Shown: positions 8,546 to 17,993 of the stretch, in pieces
Layout of the letters: the number at the start of each line of letters is the position of its first letter
How positions within the stretch are numbered: position 1 is the first letter of the stretch
Origin: Acidulodesulfobacterium_A sp049965795
Lineage (GTDB): Bacteria; SZUA-79; Acidulodesulfobacterales; Acidulodesulfobacteraceae
Direction of reading: 5' to 3'
Assembly: GCA_049965795.1 (NCBI GenBank)
Contig: JBMFVW010000003.1
Coordinates: 1-64,000, forward strand
Length of the DNA: 64,000 nt
Translations under genes and position numbers: made by a program
The notes under the pieces: generated by a model
Seen by the model: the letters and a program-made list of their open reading frames with translations, nothing else
Databases searched by the model: none
Told to the model about the DNA's origin: nothing

Positions 8546-9106
8546 ATGAACGAAATAAACGGTTCCGATTTTCATTCTGATTTTGACAAAATATTTGAAA
8601 GCGGAAGAAATAAAAATAATTTAGAATTAAATCCTTATTTTAAAATAGGTGTTTTTGTTTTTTTGATTATTGTTTTATGGATGTTTATTATTTATTTGTA
8701 TGTATCTTATGTAAGCAGGACTAGTAAATACGAAAAGGCTTTAGAAAACATAAATTATAAACTTAAAAACGATTCTATAAAACTTAAAAAACTTAACGAT
8801 AATCTTATATTTTTTAAAAAAGTCGCCGAAAATCAGGTTAACGTTTCTTATATATTATATCTTCTGTCGCTCCACAGGTTCGGCGAAAGCGGAATAAGAT
8901 CAATATCCGTCAATAAAGGCAAGGTAGGTATTTCAGTTTTTTTACTTGAAAAAGGCTTTGCGAGAAGTTTGAATCTTATGAATGATTACGCCATTTATCT
9001 CAATATTTACGATATGAAAATGCATACAGGCAGATTTTATCTGAATGCGATAAAAAGTAAAAATAAAGAAACAATAGGCGTTCTTTCGAGCAAAAGATTC
9101 TTTTAG
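8546..9106 (+). CDS. Single-pass membrane protein with coiled coil, unassigned
   Basis: This 186-residue protein matches no family I recognise. A polar N-terminal tail of about 30 residues is followed by one membrane helix (about 32-53), a heptad-rich predicted coiled coil (about 58-95: KYEKALENINYKLKNDSIKL), and a small mixed alpha/beta C-terminal domain. This topology resembles PilN/GspL-type assembly proteins of type IV pili or type II secretion, but the similarity is structural only and no pilM or pilO neighbour is present. A GTGGG-like ribosome-binding site precedes the ATG. Its stop lies 4 bp from the stop of the convergent mdh gene. Confidence 0.6.
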   Translation: MNEINGSDFHSDFDKIFESGRNKNNLELNPYFKIGVFVFLIIVLWMFIIYLYVSYVSRTSKYEKALENINYKLKNDSIKLKKLNDNLIFFKKVAENQVNVSYILYLLSLHRFGESGIRSISVNKGKVGISVFLLEKGFARSLNLMNDYAIYLNIYDMKMHTGRFYLNAIKSKNKETIGVLSSKRFF

Positions 9107-9110
9107 TCTA

Positions 9111-10043
9111 TTAGTCTATAAAACCGCCGTCTTTGAGATCTTTTATAGCGTTTTGTATTACCGACGCCGAGCATTTTAATCCTTCTATTTCTTTTTGTGC
9201 CAGCGGTGGTTTAATAACGTTTTCTATGCCGTCTTTTGAAAGAATTGCCGGAACGCCTGTATATATGCCGTTAATACCATAATAATCTTCAAGATAAACC
9301 GATAAAGGCATTATCTGCCTTCTGTCTTTAACCATGGACTCTATTATTTCAGCCATTACTACCGCAGGAGCAAATATCGTTCCGCCTTTTAAAGCTATTA
9401 CTTCCGCAGCGCAAGTTCTTGAATATTCGGCAATCTGCTCAAGTTTTTCCATGTCGTAGCCTGGAATAGAACTTAACGGAATACTGTTAATGCTTGCAAG
9501 TGAAAAAGCCGGAGTCATGCTGTCGCCGTGTTCGCCCAAGAACATGATATCGACGTCTTTAGGATTCAGGTCGAAAAAAGTGCCGACCGCGGACCTTAAT
9601 CTAGTGGTATCGAGCATTGTTCCCATTCCAAAGACCTTTTTTCTTTCGAAGCCGGAAACTTTATACGCAACGTACGTCATTATATCTACCGGATTTGAAA
9701 CGACGAAAAGTATAGCCGTCCTGTTATATTTCGTAATATTGTTTACGATATCTTTTAATATGTGCACGTTTTTTTTATTTAAATCCAATCTCGATTCGCC
9801 GGGTTTTCTAGGAATACCTGCCGTAATAACGATTATATCTGCATCTTTTACCGAGTCGTAATCGGCTGTTTTTACCCTTGTATATCCGGTTAAAGACGTA
9901 CCGTGCGAAATATCCAGCATTTCGCCTCTAGACAGGTTATGATTTATATCTATAAGCGTGACTTCTCTTACGATGTCTTTCAGGGTAAGCGTATATGCCA
10001 ATGTCGCTCCGAGTCTGCCTGCGCCGATTATGCTTACTTTCAT
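9111..10043 (-). CDS. mdh: Malate dehydrogenase (LDH-like type)
   Basis: This 310-residue NAD-dependent dehydrogenase interconverts malate and oxaloacetate in the TCA cycle. The N-terminal dinucleotide motif is GAGRLGATLA. The substrate loop reads AGIPRKPGESRLDL: Arg in RKPG is the malate-type substrate residue, where lactate dehydrogenases have Gln. NPVD and the catalytic GEHGDS His-Asp region follow. The length and motifs match the LDH-like MDH group common in deltaproteobacteria and Bacteroidetes. GGAGG just before the ATG at 10043 supports the start. It appears to be a single-gene unit. Confidence 0.93.
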   Translation of the reverse strand: MKVSIIGAGRLGATLAYTLTLKDIVREVTLIDINHNLSRGEMLDISHGTSLTGYTRVKTADYDSVKDADIIVITAGIPRKPGESRLDLNKKNVHILKDIVNNITKYNRTAILFVVSNPVDIMTYVAYKVSGFERKKVFGMGTMLDTTRLRSAVGTFFDLNPKDVDIMFLGEHGDSMTPAFSLASINSIPLSSIPGYDMEKLEQIAEYSRTCAAEVIALKGGTIFAPAVVMAEIIESMVKDRRQIMPLSVYLEDYYGINGIYTGVPAILSKDGIENVIKPPLAQKEIEGLKCSASVIQNAIKDLKDGGFID

Positions 10044-10168
10044 TAAAAACCTCCGATTTAATAATGGTTTTATAATTAATTGATTTTTAAAATACAGATT
10101 TATTTTAAGATGAAGATTATTATATTATATAGCGGAATAAAAAATCAATTACTATTTATCTCAATCAG

Positions 10169-10762
10169 TTATTTTTCTATTCCTGTTCTCGACGGTACAT
10201 TATTATTATAATAATGTTTTATTTCCTTCATTTCGGTGACAAGATCGGCTATATCTATTATTTCCTGCGGTGCATTTCTTCCTGTTAGTATAAGTTCTAA
10301 ATTTTTTCTTTTATTTTTTATTAAATCGATAATTTCTTCGGTTTTTATTATGCCCATATTCATAGCTACGTTAATTTCGTCAAGCACAAGAATTCCTATG
10401 CCGTTATCCGAACAGACTATATCTAAGGCGAGGGACAAACCTTTTCTATTAGATTCAATATCTTTTTCGCGCAGTTTATCTTTATTTATAAAATAAGGGC
10501 TTCCTGCTTGATATATTTTAATATTATTAGAACAAGATTCTAATGCCTTAACTTCTCCTGAATAAGAGCCGCCTTTTAAAAATTGTATTATTAAAGATTT
10601 TATGTTATGCCCGCTTGCCCTTAATGTCTGACCGAGAGCCGCCGTAGTTTTGCCTTTTCCGTTTCCGGTATATACCTGAACCAGTCCGATTTCTAAAAAA
10701 CCTTCCGAAGGAGATATTTCCTTAAACCAGTTATTATGTTTTAATAAATTTTTATCGCTCAT
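10169..10762 (-). CDS. cobO: Cob(I)yrinic acid a,c-diamide adenosyltransferase
   Basis: This 197-residue BtuR/CobA/CobO-type ATP:corrinoid adenosyltransferase adds the 5'-deoxyadenosyl group to cobalt(I) corrinoids. The P-loop GNGKGKTTAALG is near residues 34-45, preceded by GLVQVYT. The family motif LVLDEINVAM and the late LILTGRNAP are present, as is the terminal TEMKEIKHYY typical of the family. No cobalamin riboswitch or other corrinoid gene was seen nearby, so it may serve salvage. Its start overlaps the end of the upstream transglutaminase-like gene by 11 bp, which suggests translational coupling. Confidence 0.92.
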   Translation of the reverse strand: MSDKNLLKHNNWFKEISPSEGFLEIGLVQVYTGNGKGKTTAALGQTLRASGHNIKSLIIQFLKGGSYSGEVKALESCSNNIKIYQAGSPYFINKDKLREKDIESNRKGLSLALDIVCSDNGIGILVLDEINVAMNMGIIKTEEIIDLIKNKRKNLELILTGRNAPQEIIDIADLVTEMKEIKHYYNNNVPSRTGIEK

Positions 10763-12662
10763 TAAATATTAAAACCTGAGATGCTAAGGTTTTTATAGTA
10801 TAATTGAATAATTTTTTTGCCGCATTATAATTTGCCGGTTTAATTTTATATCCGAATACCGAGAAAATAGAATTAAAAATAAGCGCTCCGTTTTTTATAC
10901 TATAAGCAGTCCTGAAAGAGCCTACTTTATTTTTAAAGTTAACAGATTGAGGTATATATATAATTTTATAATTTTTTGGAAAATTTATCTTGACTGCTGT
11001 TTTTTCGGAAAAGTTATAACCGAATTTTATAGGATATTTTCTTTTATTTAAGGCGGTTATTTTTGCAAGTTCGTTCCTCGCCCTTAGCGGAATTTTTACC
11101 ATTATTTTTTTACCGTTTTTACCTGTATATTTTTTTGCCGTAAAAGAAAATTTTTCGATGTAAGGCTTGGTCATACTGTCGCCGTTTTCAAAAGAATAAT
11201 TCGTCAGTTTTGCATATGGAGCTATAGACATTATATTTTTTAAAACTTCATTTCGTTTCTTTTTTGCGGAAAGCGAAGAGTAAAGGTATCGTTTATACAT
11301 ATCGTATGCGCCGCCGTAATTTATTACGGCTCTGACTTTAATACTGCCGTTTGCGTAAACTGATGCATATTCCTTGTCGCTAATGTAATTTTTTGACGGA
11401 GGAAATATTGGAGTTCTTGCTATTACGGCTTTTCCGTTATCTATTATTAAAACATTTCTTCCCTGATCCATAGGCGGCAGGTCGCCGAAAGTAGTAACGT
11501 TAGACGTAGTGTCCGCAAACATAAATTTGCCGGATTTCAGTTTTATTGCCGTAATTTCATGGTCGAATACGAAAGGTGTAGGCATATAGGGATTCATGTC
11601 GGGAATTTCGGTAGTCGGAATAAGCACCGGATATGCCTTAACCCCTATCTGCTTCAGCATCGTAGCAAAAAGAGTGGCATGGTCTTTGCAGTCGCCTAAC
11701 CTGTTTTTGAAAATGGCGTTTACGTCGCTCGGTTTATATCCGTCTATGCCGAATTCATATCCGACATATCTGATTCTTTTTGCTACAAAATCATAAACAG
11801 ATTTTATTTTTTCTAAATTTGTTTTTTTTGAAGCAGTTATTTTTTTTATAAAATCTTTAAGCTGATTCCCCGGTTTTATTATATCTTTAGTTAGATTTGC
11901 GTACCACTCGGCCACCTTGTTCCAAGATTTTACTGATGATACCGTAACATGCGGCACTATAAAAGATTCGCCCGGACCCATAGGTTCGGGGGTTAGCTTA
12001 TTTCTGTTCCATAAAGACCATACAAGAGTAATGTTTTTTGAATTTTTTATAATTTCCGGTTTTTCTTTAAAACCGTATTCGGTGTACCTATAATGGACGT
12101 CGTCGGGTATAGTTAATTTATATACTGATTTTTTTAGAGGAGCAAGTCCTCCGAAATAGTCTTCCGTAAAAAAATTATTTTTCATATATGGTTTTAATGC
12201 TATCGATCTGAATTTATAATCTAATATAGAGCCTTTGGTAAGACCCGGAATTTGTACGGTTTTTAACAGCTGATTTGAAAAAATAGGCGCTTCTTGATTA
12301 AACGGGGCCGTTACCGTTTTTAAGTTGTTTAAATTTATATGCATAATATTTCCGTCCGGCTGGATTATTTTAATAAAATAAACCTTTAATTTCTGATTTT
12401 TGCTTGAAAAAGGAAAAGAAAGAGACGAATATTTTTTGATGCCTTTTTTATTTAATATTTTTATTATTTCATGTTCGGTCATAACGTCTTCGAAATTTCT
12501 TTTTATAGTTTCCGCCGTATAATCCAATAAAGTTTTCGACGAAGAAGCGGAATAATTTGCCGGATAGGCATAGCATTTCGGATTGAAATTAAACGTAATT
12601 AACGGCATAATTATAAAAAATGCAAAAAATACTATCGCTGCGGTAAATCTTTTATATTGCAT
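10752..12662 (-). CDS. DUF3857/transglutaminase-like secreted protein
   Basis: This 636-residue protein has an N-terminal hydrophobic segment (about 9-33) that looks like a signal peptide or anchor. A DUF3857 beta-sandwich domain (about 50-240) is followed by a transglutaminase-like core (about 275-390), with the nucleophile in RLGDCKDHATLF (Cys near 322) and a later His/Asp context in FVFDHEITAIK and FADTTS. The remaining residues form a beta-rich C-terminal DUF2569/DUF3858-like region. Such proteins are periplasmic or surface exposed. Their reaction is unknown, and many are thought to be proteases or cross-linkers. It is complete in length and overlaps cobO by 11 bp downstream. Confidence 0.85.
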   Translation of the reverse strand: MQYKRFTAAIVFFAFFIIMPLITFNFNPKCYAYPANYSASSSKTLLDYTAETIKRNFEDVMTEHEIIKILNKKGIKKYSSLSFPFSSKNQKLKVYFIKIIQPDGNIMHINLNNLKTVTAPFNQEAPIFSNQLLKTVQIPGLTKGSILDYKFRSIALKPYMKNNFFTEDYFGGLAPLKKSVYKLTIPDDVHYRYTEYGFKEKPEIIKNSKNITLVWSLWNRNKLTPEPMGPGESFIVPHVTVSSVKSWNKVAEWYANLTKDIIKPGNQLKDFIKKITASKKTNLEKIKSVYDFVAKRIRYVGYEFGIDGYKPSDVNAIFKNRLGDCKDHATLFATMLKQIGVKAYPVLIPTTEIPDMNPYMPTPFVFDHEITAIKLKSGKFMFADTTSNVTTFGDLPPMDQGRNVLIIDNGKAVIARTPIFPPSKNYISDKEYASVYANGSIKVRAVINYGGAYDMYKRYLYSSLSAKKKRNEVLKNIMSIAPYAKLTNYSFENGDSMTKPYIEKFSFTAKKYTGKNGKKIMVKIPLRARNELAKITALNKRKYPIKFGYNFSEKTAVKINFPKNYKIIYIPQSVNFKNKVGSFRTAYSIKNGALIFNSIFSVFGYKIKPANYNAAKKLFNYTIKTLASQVLIFNER

Positions 12663-12719
12663 AAATTCTCCATATTATATTTATATTTTATTTACGCCTT
12701 TTACTTTCATATTTATTTA

Positions 12720-12806
12720 TGGTGCCGGAAGGGGGAATCGAACCCCCACAAGATAAATCTTACACGGCCCTGAACCGTGCGCGTCTACCAGTTCCGCCAT
12801 TCCGGC
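12720..12806 (-). tRNA. tRNA-Leu(CAG)
   Basis: On the minus strand the 7-bp acceptor stem GCCGGAA pairs with TTCCGGC. The D-arm reads TGGCGGAACTGGTAGACGC. The anticodon stem CACGG/CCGTG holds the loop TTCAGGG, giving anticodon CAG. An extended variable arm (TAAGATTTATCTTGT) marks a class II tRNA. The T-arm is GGGGG-TTCGATT-CCCCC. The discriminator is A and CCA is encoded. All parts indicate a functional leucine tRNA. Confidence 0.97.
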
Positions 12807-12937
12807 AGATAAATTAAATAAAAATAATTATAATGACAAAAAATACTACAGGTGCTATTATTATATATATTTTATATATATACTTTAATTTTTTAATAAT
12901 TTTATCATATTTTAAAAATAAATAATACTAAAAACCG

Positions 12938-15145
12938 ATGAAAACCGTAACAAGAGAAGATATAATCTATCTGTTTTCCGGAAAATCAGACGTCCCTCTT
13001 TCCTTTGCCGACATTAAACACGGTTTGAACGTTAAATCTGCAAAAAACCTTTATACGGTAAAAAAAATCCTTGATTCCATGACGGCGGACGGTGATTTAA
13101 TTTTTACTAAAGGCGAAAAATATATATTTTCTCAAAAACTTAATTTTATACACGGTACCGTCGTATTAAAAAAACGAAATTTCGCATTCGTTACGGATGA
13201 AACCGGTGCAGGGAAAGATATTTTTGTTAAAAGTTCTGATCTTGCCGGAGCTATACCTCAGGATTCCGTCGTTATGCAGATTATACCCGACAGCGCCTAC
13301 TACTTAAAGAAAAAACAAAAAAGTAAAGATTCCGAAACCAGACGAGGAAGGGTAATAAGAATAACCAAAAGAAATTTAAAAAACATTAAAGCCGTCGTTA
13401 AAGTCGAAAAAAATATTGCAATTTTAACGCCTGTATCTCCGGAGTTTGACGATTTATTTTATTTTGATATGCATAAGTTTAAATACAAAGGAAAATTAAA
13501 AAACGGCGTTATCGTAAATGCTGTTTTGTCCGAAACGGACGATTTTTCGTCGCGCATAGTATCTATAGATAAAATTTTGGGCGATATAGAAGAAAAAGAC
13601 GCCGAAGAAGAGATAATAATTAACAAATATAATATTTATAAGTCTTTTGGAGAAAAAGCGTTAAAAGAATTAGACGAATTTTCTTCCGATATAGAAGAAT
13701 CGAATAAAAAAGAAAAAGACAGACTCGATTTAACAGCGTTGCCTTTTATTACCATAGACGGGGAAGATGCTAAAGATTTCGACGATGCCGTATATTTGCA
13801 GTCATTAGACAGAGCTAAAGCGGGCGCTGCAAAACTTTACGTTGCTATAGCCGATGTTTCTTATTTCGTAAAATACGGCAGCGCAATAGACGATGAAGCT
13901 TTTAAGAGGGGCAACTCTACATATTTTCCCGGCAGCGTATATCCCATGCTTCCTGAAAAATTATCAAACGGACTGTGCAGTCTTTTGCCGGGGAAAAAGC
14001 GTTTTGTTATAGTCTGCGAAATGGATATAGACTTAAAGACGGGCAGCATTAAAAAGAAAAAAATATACAAAGGCGTTATAAAAACTTTCGGAAGGCTTAC
14101 TTATAACGAGGTATATAATTTTCTTAAGGCGTTAGACGAAAATAGCGATGATATTTTGAACGAAAAACTAATTTCTATAAAAGATATGCTTATAGATATG
14201 AGGAATCTTTCTGTAATATTACGGAATAAGAGAATCAAAAACGGCAGTTTAAATTTCGATCCCGTAAAAAGCAAGGTGGAACTCGACGAAAATAAAGAAC
14301 CTATAAGCGTGTCTCCCGAACCGAGAAATTTTGCCCATGATCTAATAGAAGATTTCATGATAACCGCAAACTGCGCCGTTGCCGAATTTATCGAATCTAA
14401 AAAAATACCTTCGATATACAGGGTGCATGAAAGACCCGACGAAGATAAGGTGAAAGATTTTTTTAAAATGTTAAAATATTTTAAAATTTCCGTTCCAAAC
14501 GTTTCAATGGAAAATCCTTCCGATTACCAAAAAATGCTTGACAAAATAAAAGGAACGCCGCTTTCCGCTTTTCTTGAACAGGCTTTTTTAAGGTCTATGA
14601 AAATAGCGGTTTATTCGCCGGTAAATATACGCCATTTCGGTCTTGCTTTGTCGTCTTACACGCATTTTACTTCTCCTATAAGAAGGTATGCCGATCTTAT
14701 AATACACAGAATACTCGCATTTATAATTTGCAATGAAAGAAACGAAAAGAAAATTCCCGAGTGGCTAAACCCCGAATATTTAAAATCGGTATCAAATGCA
14801 ATTTCCAGAAGGGAAAAACTTTCATCGGACGCAGAAAGGGAATATTTAGATTTTAAAAAGATGCAGTTTCTAAAAAAGCACGAACAGGCGCTTTACGAAG
14901 GTTTTATTACTAACGTCGTTAATTTCGGCTTTTTCGTAGATATTAAAGGTTTTTTTATACAGGGATTTGTGCATGTTTCAACTATAGCGGATGATTATTA
15001 CGAATACAGCGATTTTTCGAAAATTCTTAAGGGAAGGCATACCGGAAAAATATTTAAGACGGGTGACGGCGTTTTGGTTAGCGTTTATTCTATAGACCTT
15101 CTAAAAAGAGAAATAGATCTTAGGTTCGTTAAATTTCAAAAATGA
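12938..15145 (+). CDS. rnr: Ribonuclease R
   Basis: This 735-residue processive 3'-5' exoribonuclease has an N-terminal helix-turn-helix-like region, two cold-shock/OB domains (about 70-200), and the RNB catalytic domain (about 235-590). The acidic cluster TIDGEDAKDFDDAVYL near 272-287 supplies the Mg ligands. YTHFTSPIRRYADLIIHR (about 573-590) is the family hallmark. The C-terminal S1 domain (about 650-733) starts at YEGFITNVVNFGFFV. The length is normal for the family. It degrades structured RNA and takes part in rRNA and mRNA quality control. It is followed after 24 bp by a ubiB-like gene. Confidence 0.95.
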   Translation: MKTVTREDIIYLFSGKSDVPLSFADIKHGLNVKSAKNLYTVKKILDSMTADGDLIFTKGEKYIFSQKLNFIHGTVVLKKRNFAFVTDETGAGKDIFVKSSDLAGAIPQDSVVMQIIPDSAYYLKKKQKSKDSETRRGRVIRITKRNLKNIKAVVKVEKNIAILTPVSPEFDDLFYFDMHKFKYKGKLKNGVIVNAVLSETDDFSSRIVSIDKILGDIEEKDAEEEIIINKYNIYKSFGEKALKELDEFSSDIEESNKKEKDRLDLTALPFITIDGEDAKDFDDAVYLQSLDRAKAGAAKLYVAIADVSYFVKYGSAIDDEAFKRGNSTYFPGSVYPMLPEKLSNGLCSLLPGKKRFVIVCEMDIDLKTGSIKKKKIYKGVIKTFGRLTYNEVYNFLKALDENSDDILNEKLISIKDMLIDMRNLSVILRNKRIKNGSLNFDPVKSKVELDENKEPISVSPEPRNFAHDLIEDFMITANCAVAEFIESKKIPSIYRVHERPDEDKVKDFFKMLKYFKISVPNVSMENPSDYQKMLDKIKGTPLSAFLEQAFLRSMKIAVYSPVNIRHFGLALSSYTHFTSPIRRYADLIIHRILAFIICNERNEKKIPEWLNPEYLKSVSNAISRREKLSSDAEREYLDFKKMQFLKKHEQALYEGFITNVVNFGFFVDIKGFFIQGFVHVSTIADDYYEYSDFSKILKGRHTGKIFKTGDGVLVSVYSIDLLKREIDLRFVKFQK

Positions 15146-15169
15146 ATATAGGAAAAATAATTTATTACC

Positions 15170-16852
15170 ATGAAAATAGGCGACATAGTAAAGCTAATTA
15201 GAGCGGTAAAGCGGATAAGACAGGTTATTTCTATATTTGCAAAGCACGGTTTTTATCAGATTATAACTAATACAGGACTATCTAAATTTTTTATATTTAA
15301 AAAATATTTAAAAGCGGCTTATCCTGTTGACGATTATCAGAACGTTCCGCCCGAGATAAGACTGAGATATGCCATTGAAGAGCTCGGACCTACTTTTATT
15401 AAGCTTGGACAGGTGTTTTCTCAGGAAATACGGACTCTGCCGTTAAAGTATATTGAAGAGCTAAGAAAACTTCAGGATGCAACCCGCGCGGATTTTAACG
15501 ACATAAAAGAAATAGGCGAAATATTTAAAAACGAAACCGGCAAAAATATAGAAGACGTTTTTGAATCGTTCGACGAAATTCCGGTTGCGTCGGCTTCAAT
15601 AGCACAGGTGCATAAAGCCGTTTTGAAAGACGGTACTAAAGTTGCCGTAAAAATAAAAAAAAGAAACGTAGATAAAGTTATAAAAAACGATATAGACGTT
15701 TTATACTTTATAGTCAATATAATTAAAGATACCGTAAAAGAACTCTTATATATAGACAACGCAGAAGATTTATTTAAAGAATTCAGCAAAAGCATTATTT
15801 CGGAGCTGGATTTCATGGCTGAAGCCGGATACACCGAAAAAATAAGAAAATCAAATTTAGACAAAGATACCGTCGAAATTCCTAAAATTTACTGGCAGTA
15901 TTCGGCTAAATCCATATTGGTCGAAGATTTTATAGACGGTGTAAAAGTCAGCGATATAGACGAACTTTCTAAAAAAGGCTACGACAATAAAATTATTCTT
16001 AAAATATTCCTGAATCATTTCTTTAAGCAAATATTCGTTATAGGTTATTTTAATGCAGACCCCCATCCCGGAAACGTTTTTGTCGTAGATCAGGAAAAAA
16101 TAGGCATAATAGATTTCGGCTCGGTAGGAATACTTACAAAAGATTTGCGAAAAAAAATATTGAAATATTTTATAGAATTTTTTAACGCAAATTATGAAGA
16201 TGCGGCTTCTTTATTTATAGAAATATGCATGGGAGACTTAACGGATAAAGAAGAGCAGATTTTTAAATTTGAACTTATGGAATTTATAGAAAGTTTTTAC
16301 AATAAACCTTTTAAAGATATTTACAGTTCCGAAATTTTATTGGAAACTTTAAGGATAGGACAGAAAAATAAATTAACAATACCGTCGGAACTTTCTTTGC
16401 TGTTCAAGGCTTTACTGCCTATAGAATCTATAGCTAAAACTCTGGATCCGGATTTTTCTTTCGTCGATTCCGGTTTGAAATTCTTTGATTTTGATGTTTT
16501 AATCGATAAAAAAGAAAAAGTGAAAGAGATTAAAGAATCTTTCGTGGATAAATTAAAAAATTATAAAGATTTACTCAGCGGATTTCCAAGGAGAGCTGAT
16601 AAAATACTTAAAAAGATGTCTGAGGATAATTTTTCCATAGATTTTATCCATAAAGGATTGGACGGTTTTATAGGTGAAATAGAGAAATCCAGCAAAAGAA
16701 TAACGAACGGGCTTTTAATAGCATCTTTAATAATTTCATCCGGGATTTTGGTTTTTATAGGAAGCGCTTATTCCCATGTTTATATTTTGATTATGGGCAT
16801 AGCCGGATGGGTAATGGGCTTAATATATATATTAATTTTATTGCTTAAATAA
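15170..16852 (+). CDS. ubiB: ABC1/UbiB-family atypical kinase
   Basis: This 560-residue protein of the ABC1/ADCK/UbiB family supports isoprenoid quinone synthesis, probably as an ATPase at the membrane. The diagnostic KxGQ segment TFIKLGQVFSQ is at about 82-92. An Ala-rich nucleotide loop (PVASASIAQVHKAVLKDG) replaces the usual Gly-rich loop. The catalytic HPGN in NADPHPGNVFV (about 295-305) is followed by IIDFGSVG, the DFG equivalent. Two C-terminal helices (about 515-558) anchor it. Assignment to the family is firm; the symbol is by family, since several paralogues exist. A short degenerate repeat starts just after the stop. Confidence 0.85.
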   Translation: MKIGDIVKLIRAVKRIRQVISIFAKHGFYQIITNTGLSKFFIFKKYLKAAYPVDDYQNVPPEIRLRYAIEELGPTFIKLGQVFSQEIRTLPLKYIEELRKLQDATRADFNDIKEIGEIFKNETGKNIEDVFESFDEIPVASASIAQVHKAVLKDGTKVAVKIKKRNVDKVIKNDIDVLYFIVNIIKDTVKELLYIDNAEDLFKEFSKSIISELDFMAEAGYTEKIRKSNLDKDTVEIPKIYWQYSAKSILVEDFIDGVKVSDIDELSKKGYDNKIILKIFLNHFFKQIFVIGYFNADPHPGNVFVVDQEKIGIIDFGSVGILTKDLRKKILKYFIEFFNANYEDAASLFIEICMGDLTDKEEQIFKFELMEFIESFYNKPFKDIYSSEILLETLRIGQKNKLTIPSELSLLFKALLPIESIAKTLDPDFSFVDSGLKFFDFDVLIDKKEKVKEIKESFVDKLKNYKDLLSGFPRRADKILKKMSEDNFSIDFIHKGLDGFIGEIEKSSKRITNGLLIASLIISSGILVFIGSAYSHVYILIMGIAGWVMGLIYILILLLK

Positions 16853-16857
16853 TTTAC

Positions 16858-16985
16858 AAGTTATGATTTTATTTTTCGCATACGGAATAGTTCAATTAGC
16901 GAAAAAAAATATCTGCAAATATCCAATTTATTACCGGGCAAAATTGAATTCTGTCCCTGTATTTAGGTAATCTGACGCTTTTTAC
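16858..16985 (+). repeat. Degenerate type-1 element with nested type-2 module, copy 4
   Basis: The left core arm is eroded (AAGTTATGATTTTATTTTTCGCA). The centre CATACGGAATAGTTCAATTAG is intact and gives plus direction. After ATATCTGCAAAT a type-2 module is inserted: TACCGGGCAAAATT, G, AATTCTGTCCCTGTA (16931-16961). The right arm GGTAATCTGACGCTTTTT then follows. It lies between the ubiB-like gene and ribF. The copy at 54918 has the same composite structure. Confidence 0.75.
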
Positions 16986-17014
16986 TGCACGTGTAAAAAA
17001 GGAGGTGTAAAATA

Positions 17015-17959
17015 TTGCAAGTTTTAGAGATAAACAGCTCGGAATTTGATTTTAAAAATTCGGTAATTACCATAGGGAGTTTCGACGGCATTCATTTAGG
17101 ACACAGAAGATTAATGGAAATGGCCAAAGATTCGGCGGCGGAGTTGAACTCGGTTTCGGTAGTTCTTACATTTCATCCGCATCCTTCCAGAATAATCAAT
17201 CCGGAGGCTAAAATTAAACTTATAACTACATTCGAAAAAAAAACCGAATTGATAGAAGAAATAGGTATGGACTATTTGATTTATATTACGTTTACTCCTG
17301 AGTTCGCTGCTATGCAGCCTGAAGATTTTATTAAAAACGTTATAGTTAAAAAATTAAATCCTCTAAAAATAATAGTGGGTCACGATTTCGGATTCGGAGT
17401 TAATAAATCCGGAAATATTTCTTTATTAAATAAATTGTCAAACGAAATCGGCTTTAAACTTGAGGTTGTAGAGCCTGTAATAATTGATAATCAAATAGTT
17501 TCAAGCACCCTTATAAGAAGATTAGTTTTGACCGGTAAGGTTTGTGCCGTAAAAAGATTCTTGGGAAGAGATTATTCGGTTCACGGCAGAGTAGTTAAAG
17601 GCTGCGGCAGAGGCAGACAGCTTGGATATCCGACGGCAAATATTATTCCCGAGGAAGAACTATTCCCTAAAGACGGGGTTTATGTTACAAACGCAGGAAT
17701 AAACCGAAAACTTTACGATTCTGTTACCAATGTCGGCTCAAATCCCACTTTTGACGATATCGAGAGAAGAATAGAAACCTATATATTCGACTTCGACAAG
17801 AGTTTATACGATAAAGAAATAGAAGTTTTTTTCCTCGAAAGATTAAGGGAAGAGATAAAGTTTAACAATATAAACGAACTTGAAGAAAGAATTAAAAAAG
17901 ATATAGAACTTGCGGGTTTAATTTTAAAGAGAAGATATAAAAAAGGATACTGCCTTTGA
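17015..17959 (+). CDS. ribF: Bifunctional riboflavin kinase/FAD synthetase
   Basis: This 314-residue enzyme phosphorylates riboflavin to FMN and adenylylates FMN to FAD. The N-terminal FAD-synthetase half has GSFDGIHLGHRRL (about 23-35) and the later STLIRRLVLTG. The C-terminal riboflavin kinase half (about 185-310) has GRVVKGCGRGRQLGYPTANI, the flavin/Mg-ATP motif. The start is TTG at 17015, supported by GGAGGTG seven bases upstream. No ATG in the right place fits the conserved N-terminus. The gene follows directly after a repeat element. Confidence 0.94.
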   Translation: MQVLEINSSEFDFKNSVITIGSFDGIHLGHRRLMEMAKDSAAELNSVSVVLTFHPHPSRIINPEAKIKLITTFEKKTELIEEIGMDYLIYITFTPEFAAMQPEDFIKNVIVKKLNPLKIIVGHDFGFGVNKSGNISLLNKLSNEIGFKLEVVEPVIIDNQIVSSTLIRRLVLTGKVCAVKRFLGRDYSVHGRVVKGCGRGRQLGYPTANIIPEEELFPKDGVYVTNAGINRKLYDSVTNVGSNPTFDDIERRIETYIFDFDKSLYDKEIEVFFLERLREEIKFNNINELEERIKKDIELAGLILKRRYKKGYCL

Positions 17960-17993
17960 TTTTTAATCTAAAATGTAATAAAATAAATTTATA

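Noticed and set aside
10044..10168. Cobalamin riboswitch near cobO
   Set aside because: No B12-box-like sequence was found, and the region upstream of the cobO operon (12663-12719) is too short to hold one.
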